64,000 bases of DNA. Origin: Pelosinus baikalensis. Lineage in GTDB: Bacteria; Bacillota; Negativicutes; DSM-13327. A model generated the notes under the pieces. It did no database searches. It worked only from the letters and a program-made list of their open reading frames with translations, and was not told where the DNA came from. Of the stretch, positions 59,550 to 64,000 are shown in pieces. The stretch's first letter is position 1, and every line of letters begins with the position of its first letter. The stretch lies in contig NZ_JAJHJB010000010.1 of the NCBI RefSeq assembly GCF_020819555.1, positions 62,001 through 126,000 on the forward strand, written 5' to 3'. Position numbers and translations under genes: made by a program.

Positions 59550-60410
59550 TCAGACTTCTGCAATAAATAATAACCCTTCAATGAATTTTTTGACATTGAT
59601 CTTTCCTCGGTATTGGCTTTTTCCCAGAATAAAATTCATCTCCTGGCGTACTTCTTTAAAATCAAACAATGAAGAACTATGGGACTGAAAGATTTCATTG
59701 TAATAATCATCAATCCCTAAATTGGCAAGATTGTGCAAGCTTTTCGTTGTAGCACGACGTACTCGCTGCTCAATTGCCTTGGCATCCTGCTCCATTCCTT
59801 CTGACATTTGCTGATAGATATCACACAACTGATAAGACTTACTTTCTGTACTTTTCTTCAGGATTAGCTGTACCATTCGATAAATGTCTTTTACACCTGC
59901 CTCACCAATGATTCCCAGATCAGAAAAAACTTTGTAAATGCGAGTCTTTTGCATATTTTTCGCCCCTTCCTCAACTGCAGGACGAATATGAGGATATTGG
60001 GAAATGGTTTGATGCATCAAAGACATAATCTGTTTTAACTTACGATGTTCCTGCACTTTATTAATCACAGATACCGTTTCTAAGACATTAATGGGTTTAT
60101 GAATAAAAAACTCAATCCCAGCTTCATAAGCTTTCGTAATTAATTGTTCGCTCGTGGCTTGGGAAACCATGATAAACGAAGTATTGGTCGCTGCTGCAGA
60201 CACCTTTTCAATGAGTTCCGCTCCATCTTGACCTGGCAGCAATAAATCAACCAATGCAATGTCCGGCTGATATTCTCGAATGATCCTCTCGCCCTTTAAG
60301 CCGTCATTGCATTGCTCAACAACAGTACCTAATTGATTTTGCTCAATAATTTTTTGTAGAATTCTACAAATCACAAGATCATCATCAACAATCACAAAAC
60401 GTAACGACAT
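59550..60410 (-). CDS. Response regulator with YcbB-type output domain (GlnL-like)
   Basis: This 286-aa two-component regulator has a receiver domain at about 3-120 with phospho-acceptor D55 (IALVDLLLPGQDG), acidic pocket D10-D11 and Lys near HKPINV. The C-terminal YcbB domain (about 125-280) is the DNA-binding output found in Bacillus subtilis GlnL. It is 62 bases after the sensor kinase. In B. subtilis the pair senses glutamine and switches on glutamine use and transport; here the divergent glutamate/aspartate symporter is the likely target. Confidence 0.92.
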   Translation of the reverse strand: MSLRFVIVDDDLVICRILQKIIEQNQLGTVVEQCNDGLKGERIIREYQPDIALVDLLLPGQDGAELIEKVSAAATNTSFIMVSQATSEQLITKAYEAGIEFFIHKPINVLETVSVINKVQEHRKLKQIMSLMHQTISQYPHIRPAVEEGAKNMQKTRIYKVFSDLGIIGEAGVKDIYRMVQLILKKSTESKSYQLCDIYQQMSEGMEQDAKAIEQRVRRATTKSLHNLANLGIDDYYNEIFQSHSSSLFDFKEVRQEMNFILGKSQYRGKINVKKFIEGLLFIAEV

Positions 60411-60471
60411 ATTAGCACCACTCTCTTATAAAAATACTTTATTATGAATCGTTTACTCCAAATATATAACG

Positions 60472-61812
60472 TTAAGAGTAAGGTACAGAAAAATCAGCAC
60501 CCTTGTTAGAAATCAGTACGCCTAAGCGAGGTAACGCGATTAAAAACCGAGTACATACATCAGGCTGCGATTCCACACGAATGGTTCCACCTAATAGCTC
60601 AATGTAATTTTTCACATGGGCCAAGCCTAGTCCTGTTGAAATTTTGCCAGTACGCGGCGAAAATTTTGTAGAATAACCAGGATTAAAAATCAACTCAAAT
60701 TCTTGTTCATCAATACCAACCCCATTGTCTTCCACACAAAAATATATAGTGTCATTGGAACTGGTCTCAATTACCTTAATAATTCCATCATCACCACAGG
60801 CCTCAATTGAGTTCATAATGAGATTATCTAATATGGAAACTAAGGTATAATGCTTGTCTGTAAGAAAATCATCCGCTAACTCATAGGTGATATCAATTTT
60901 TTTATCGATTACATTCAAATACCGTATTGTATTTTGTTCAATGATAAACAATATTTCTGATAGTTTTATCTTCTGAGCCCTGCTTGAGGGTCTAAGAATA
61001 TTTTCAATTCCAGTAATGACTCGATAGTAATCTTTCTTTATCTCGTGAATTTCCCTTGCAACTGCAAGAGCATTCTCTGCAGGCAAATTTTCTTGTTCAC
61101 TATCGAATTGTATCTTAGAGTTTAATTGCTTATAAAGCCAATAGGCCTTCTCCATAACATTTTCGATATCCTGAGACGATTTTTCCAGATAAAATAGCTC
61201 GCTTTTCAATTTAGCAACCATAAGAGTTTGCTCGATATAGCGCTTTGCCTGATCATTGGCTAGAATAAAAGATTGATATTGCTTTAATGCATAATACCCA
61301 ACAAAGGCTAAACTAGCTCGCACAATAGCCACGACTACAATGCTTGGAAAAACCACTGCAAATTTTGCACCGATCAATTCGGAACGACAAAAAAGTTCAA
61401 CCATATTACTTAGGATATCAACCACGCTCAACAAGAGAATAAGAACCAATATGTGATCTTTGTACTTTCGAATGGAAAATAAGTAAAATAGTACAGCAAA
61501 AGATATGTAATATGCCAGGGAAGGTAAGTTATACATGATAGCAGTCTTATAATCATGGCCGCTTATTAGAAAATCCGTTGTCGTACGAAAAAATACAATC
61601 ACTGCTCCTGTCAAGATTGTACCAGATAAAATGGGAAACTGTTCAAAATATAATAAAAAGACGATTAACAATACAATCGCTAAGGTAAAACGAAAATAGC
61701 TGCCAAAAGGATAAATATATACGATACCAGTTAAGGAAACAAGCAATATCGTATTGATAAGGGATTTATACTTATGAAATAACTCTTGTATACCCCCAAA
61801 CACATCATGCAT
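60472..61812 (-). CDS. Sensor histidine kinase, GlnK-like
   Basis: This 446-aa membrane sensor has about six hydrophobic segments in residues 15-190, then a cytoplasmic dimerisation segment whose likely phospho-histidine lies in EIHEIKKDYYRVI. The ATPase domain has N box NLIMNSIEAC, G1 CVEDNGVGID and G2 GLGLAHVKNYIE. No extracytoplasmic sensor domain is present, so sensing must be by the membrane part or inside the cell. It is paired with the GlnL-like regulator and diverges from the symporter gene. Confidence 0.92.
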   Translation of the reverse strand: MHDVFGGIQELFHKYKSLINTILLVSLTGIVYIYPFGSYFRFTLAIVLLIVFLLYFEQFPILSGTILTGAVIVFFRTTTDFLISGHDYKTAIMYNLPSLAYYISFAVLFYLFSIRKYKDHILVLILLLSVVDILSNMVELFCRSELIGAKFAVVFPSIVVVAIVRASLAFVGYYALKQYQSFILANDQAKRYIEQTLMVAKLKSELFYLEKSSQDIENVMEKAYWLYKQLNSKIQFDSEQENLPAENALAVAREIHEIKKDYYRVITGIENILRPSSRAQKIKLSEILFIIEQNTIRYLNVIDKKIDITYELADDFLTDKHYTLVSILDNLIMNSIEACGDDGIIKVIETSSNDTIYFCVEDNGVGIDEQEFELIFNPGYSTKFSPRTGKISTGLGLAHVKNYIELLGGTIRVESQPDVCTRFLIALPRLGVLISNKGADFSVPYS

Positions 61813-62041
61813 TTCTTTTAGAAAAGTAGATAACAGAAAACTCCCTCCTTTAGTGGAACATTTAGCAGAACATTATAAATACAAAATTCGACATACAATA
61901 TTATAATCCTCATCTCCCCAAAAAGCTATTCTTATATAATTCTGAATTGCATAATAATTTTTCAGTTGTTTTCTGTAGTTTGGCAGATGGTTACAATCTA
62001 TACTAGGAGAAGAAAGTATTTCATCATTAAAAATATTTTCT

Positions 62042-62064
62042 CTTTACTGTGCAGTGCAGTAAAG
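62042..62064 (+). promoter_or_regulatory. First hairpin in the symporter leader
   Basis: CTTTACTG and CAGTAAAG are separated by seven bases. This is immediately followed, without a gap, by a second perfect hairpin. It could be an operator or an RNA element. Nothing else recognisable lies in 61813-62041. Confidence 0.45.
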
Positions 62065-62090
62065 GTAATCAAGGCAATCCCCTTGATTAC
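62065..62090 (+). promoter_or_regulatory. Second hairpin in the symporter leader
   Basis: GTAATCAAGG and CCTTGATTAC form a perfect 10-bp inverted repeat with a 6-base loop, followed by TTTATC. A third copy of the half-site (AAGTAATCAAAA) lies at about 62110-62121, just before the ribosome site. It is a candidate site for the GlnL-like regulator or an attenuator. Confidence 0.5.
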
Positions 62091-62140
62091 TTTATCTCTT
62101 GGTGTTTCCAAGTAATCAAAATTTATAGGAGGATTCGTTT

Positions 62141-63391
62141 ATGGAAAAAGGAAAAAAGGGAATAGGCCTGACAACTCAAATTTTTATTGCTCTTATTCTA
62201 GGTGTTGTGTTCGGTTATATCTTCCCAGTCTATGGACAAGCATTAAAGCCTGTTGGTGATACGTTTATCCGTATGATTAAAATGATTGTGGTACCTTTAA
62301 TTTTCAGTTCATTAATTATGGGTATTGCAGGTACTGGTGACTTTAAGAAACTAGGTCGTTTAGGCGCAAAAGCAATTATTTGGTTTGAAGTCGCTACAAC
62401 GTTGGCTCTCTTCGTTGGGCTGGCTGTCGCAAATGTATTCCAGCCTGGTGCAGGTGTCGCAATCGCAACAGGTGCTGATGTGAGTTCCGCAGCAGCAGCA
62501 GCAAAAAAGACCATTGATATGACACAAATGATCGTTAACATTGTACCTACCAACGTGGTAGATGCCATGGGACGCGGCGATATGCTGCAAATCATTCTGT
62601 TCTCCACATTCTTCGGTGTAGCAGCTGCCGCTATGGGAGAAAAAGGCAAACCAACCGTTACATTAGCAATCAGCGTTGCTGAAATCATGTTCAAATTTAC
62701 TTGGTATGTAATGAAATTAGCTCCTATTGGTGTTTTTGCTCTAATTTCTTATACAGTAGGCAAATTCGGCTTGGGTATGCTGATTCCTTTAGCAAAGCTG
62801 ATCGGTTCCTTATATTTTGCTTTAGTACTTTTTATTTTCTTGTTATTAGCCTGTGCTTCACTAATTATCCGTATGAATTTCTTCCAGCTCTTAAGAGCTA
62901 TAAAAGAGCCTATCTTGATTGCTTTCTCCACTGCCTCCAGCGAAGCAGCATTGCCAATTGCAATGGAAAAATTAGAGCAGTTTGGCGTTCCAAAGCATAT
63001 TGTTACCTTCGTGTTGCCTACAGGTTACACATTTAATTTAGATGGTTCCACATTGTATAGTGCATTAGCTGTTATTTTTATCGCTCAAGTTTATAATATC
63101 CCCTTCCCAATCGAAACTCAATTGATTATGCTTGTGACATTGATGATGTCAACAAAAGGTATTGCAGCAGTGCCTGGTGCTTCCTTGATCGTTATTGCCG
63201 GTACCGCAGCAGCCTTTGGTTTGCCAGTAGAAGGTATTGGTATTATCCTTGGGGTTGACCGTATACTTGATATGGCTCGTACAGCTTGCAATTTAATTGG
63301 TAACTGCGTAGCTGCTGTAGTCGTAGCGCGTTGGGAAAATGAATTGCCAGATGAAGTATTACAAGTAGCTTATACCAAGAATTATGATTGA
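62141..63391 (+). CDS. Glutamate/aspartate:cation symporter (DAACS family)
   Basis: This dicarboxylic amino-acid transporter of the GltP/GltT/DctA family has 416 aa with about eight membrane helices and two re-entrant loops. Diagnostic motifs are the serine-rich loop AFSTASSEAALP (about 265-276), TGYTFNLDGSTLY (about 291-303) and the C-terminal RILDMARTACNLIGN (substrate-binding Asp and Arg). It has a strong site (AGGAGG) and a structured leader. It is divergent from the GlnK/GlnL-like genes, which probably control it. It supplies substrate to the glutamate-mutase and aspartase routes. Confidence 0.95.
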   Translation: MEKGKKGIGLTTQIFIALILGVVFGYIFPVYGQALKPVGDTFIRMIKMIVVPLIFSSLIMGIAGTGDFKKLGRLGAKAIIWFEVATTLALFVGLAVANVFQPGAGVAIATGADVSSAAAAAKKTIDMTQMIVNIVPTNVVDAMGRGDMLQIILFSTFFGVAAAAMGEKGKPTVTLAISVAEIMFKFTWYVMKLAPIGVFALISYTVGKFGLGMLIPLAKLIGSLYFALVLFIFLLLACASLIIRMNFFQLLRAIKEPILIAFSTASSEAALPIAMEKLEQFGVPKHIVTFVLPTGYTFNLDGSTLYSALAVIFIAQVYNIPFPIETQLIMLVTLMMSTKGIAAVPGASLIVIAGTAAAFGLPVEGIGIILGVDRILDMARTACNLIGNCVAAVVVARWENELPDEVLQVAYTKNYD

Positions 63392-63420
63392 GTAAAGCAT
63401 TAAACTAAACAATTTTATAG

Positions 63421-63466
63421 TAATGAGGGTCTGTTCTACACAAAATGTAGATCAGACCCTCTATTA
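63421..63466. terminator. Bidirectional terminator between the symporter and yfcE-like gene
   Basis: TAATGAGGGTCTGTTCTACA pairs with TGTAGATCAGACCCTCTATTA with small interruptions across a short A-rich loop, between two convergent genes, flanked by A/T tracts. Confidence 0.8.
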
Positions 63467-63485
63467 CTATATTCGTTTTACTTTC

Positions 63486-63962
63486 TTACTCAAAAGTAAG
63501 AATTTTCACTGTTATTTTCCCTTCATGATCTATGTTTAAAATACCACAAGTACCATATCCAGAGCGAGGTTCAGCAGCACTGCCCGGATTGAAAACCAGT
63601 AAATTTTCCTCCCAGCGGCTATCCGGGATATGAGTATGTCCATAAATTACAATGTCCACCTCATATTGCCTGCCCCATTCCACCAATTGACTGACACCTT
63701 GCTTTACACCATAACGATGCCCATGGGTTATCCATATTTTCTTATCAGCCACTTCTATAAATTCATCAATTTTAGCAGTTGCCTGTCCATCACAATTTCC
63801 TCTCGCTGCAAATACAGGAACATTCGCTAACTTAGCCAAATAGCTTGCATCTTGGCTATAATCTCCTGCATGCAGCCACATATCCATAGGACCTGCTGCT
63901 TTTATCCCTTGCCTGACAGCTGCCTGGTCACCATGGGTATCACTCATGACCCCTATCTTCAT
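63486..63962 (-). CDS. YfcE/MJ0936-type metallophosphoesterase
   Basis: This 158-aa calcineurin-like phosphoesterase binds two metals. Ligand motifs are in order: SDTHGD (D8, H10), HAGDYS, ARGNCD (the N-cap residue and Asp), THGHRYG and YGHTHIPD. The YfcE/YsnB subgroup hydrolyses phosphodiesters in vitro, and its cell role is unclear. The ATG at 63962 overlaps the stop of the upstream gene, matching the conserved rdgB-yfcE arrangement of Firmicutes. Confidence 0.93.
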   Translation of the reverse strand: MKIGVMSDTHGDQAAVRQGIKAAGPMDMWLHAGDYSQDASYLAKLANVPVFAARGNCDGQATAKIDEFIEVADKKIWITHGHRYGVKQGVSQLVEWGRQYEVDIVIYGHTHIPDSRWEENLLVFNPGSAAEPRSGYGTCGILNIDHEGKITVKILTFE

Positions 63963-64000
63963 TTTAAATACTCTCCCAGTATCTTGGTCATAATCTTTAG
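63959..64000 (-). CDS. 3' end of a probable XTP/dITP pyrophosphatase gene (partial)
   Basis: The last 13 codons (LKIMTKILGEYLK) and TGA are open to the window edge and overlap the next ATG by four bases (ATGA). The pattern resembles the C-terminal helix of RdgB/HAM1 proteins, which commonly precede yfcE-like genes. The call rests mainly on gene order. Confidence 0.4.
   Translation of the reverse strand, partial: LKIMTKILGEYLK

Overview
The window looks like the chromosome of an anaerobic, endospore-forming, low-GC Firmicute. My best guess is a member of the Negativicutes/Sporomusaceae (Pelosinus- or Sporomusa-like). The reasons are LonB and a CotF-type coat protein (spore former), the siroheme decarboxylase pair AhbA/AhbB (anaerobic haem route), a one-anchor dihaem fumarate reductase/succinate dehydrogenase, and amino-acid fermentation through B12-dependent glutamate mutase. 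This assignment is inferred from gene content only.

Layout. 0-5.3 kb holds housekeeping genes on the minus strand: tatC, tatA, a polyprenyl diphosphate synthase, lactate permease, ahbB and ahbA. 5.5-16.1 kb is a proteostasis hub: engB, lon, a divergent two-gene unit with a short FtsH-like protease, a DUF378 protein, lonB, clpX, clpP and trigger factor. A tRNA-Gly follows. 16.5-18.9 kb (plus strand) holds a radical SAM/SPASM enzyme, a short peptide made of nine Cys-Trp-Pro-Arg units, and a CotF-like spore coat protein. I regard this as the most novel locus, a candidate peptide-modification system possibly tied to the spore coat. 19.0-27.0 kb is an arsenic resistance region (arsA, arsD, three arsR, acr3, a CoA-disulfide-reductase/rhodanese protein). 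It shows visible decay: arsC is cut by one in-frame amber codon, and remnants of an arsP-like permease and of a fourth arsR remain. 27.1-27.5 kb is a tRNA cluster (Leu, Lys, Gln, His), followed by a chemoreceptor.

30.3-36.9 kb (plus strand) is a more GC-rich surface-glycan island next to the 3' end of a tRNA-Arg. It carries the three enzyme types that convert UDP-GlcNAc to an L-amino-dideoxy sugar, plus a 1111-residue protein with three glycosyltransferase segments and a methyltransferase-like end. 37.2-40.1 kb contains a GNAT acetyltransferase, an alanine/ornithine-racemase-family enzyme and small unknown proteins, then tRNAs for Arg, Gly and Pro.

40.8-63.4 kb is devoted mostly to dicarboxylic amino acids. 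A ten-gene minus-strand run (GntR regulator, glutamate mutase S-L-E, methylaspartate ammonia-lyase, a P-loop/SAD protein of unknown function, citrate-lyase-type D-E-F-C) reads as the methylaspartate route of glutamate fermentation. The lyase genes would then act on citramalate, and the class I fumarase nearby could hydrate mesaconate. Aspartase, a two-subunit fumarase and fumarate reductase form an aspartate-to-succinate branch. A secreted asparaginase, a GlnK/GlnL-type two-component system and a glutamate/aspartate symporter supply and sense the substrates. The window ends in a YfcE-type phosphoesterase overlapping the last codons of a probable rdgB.
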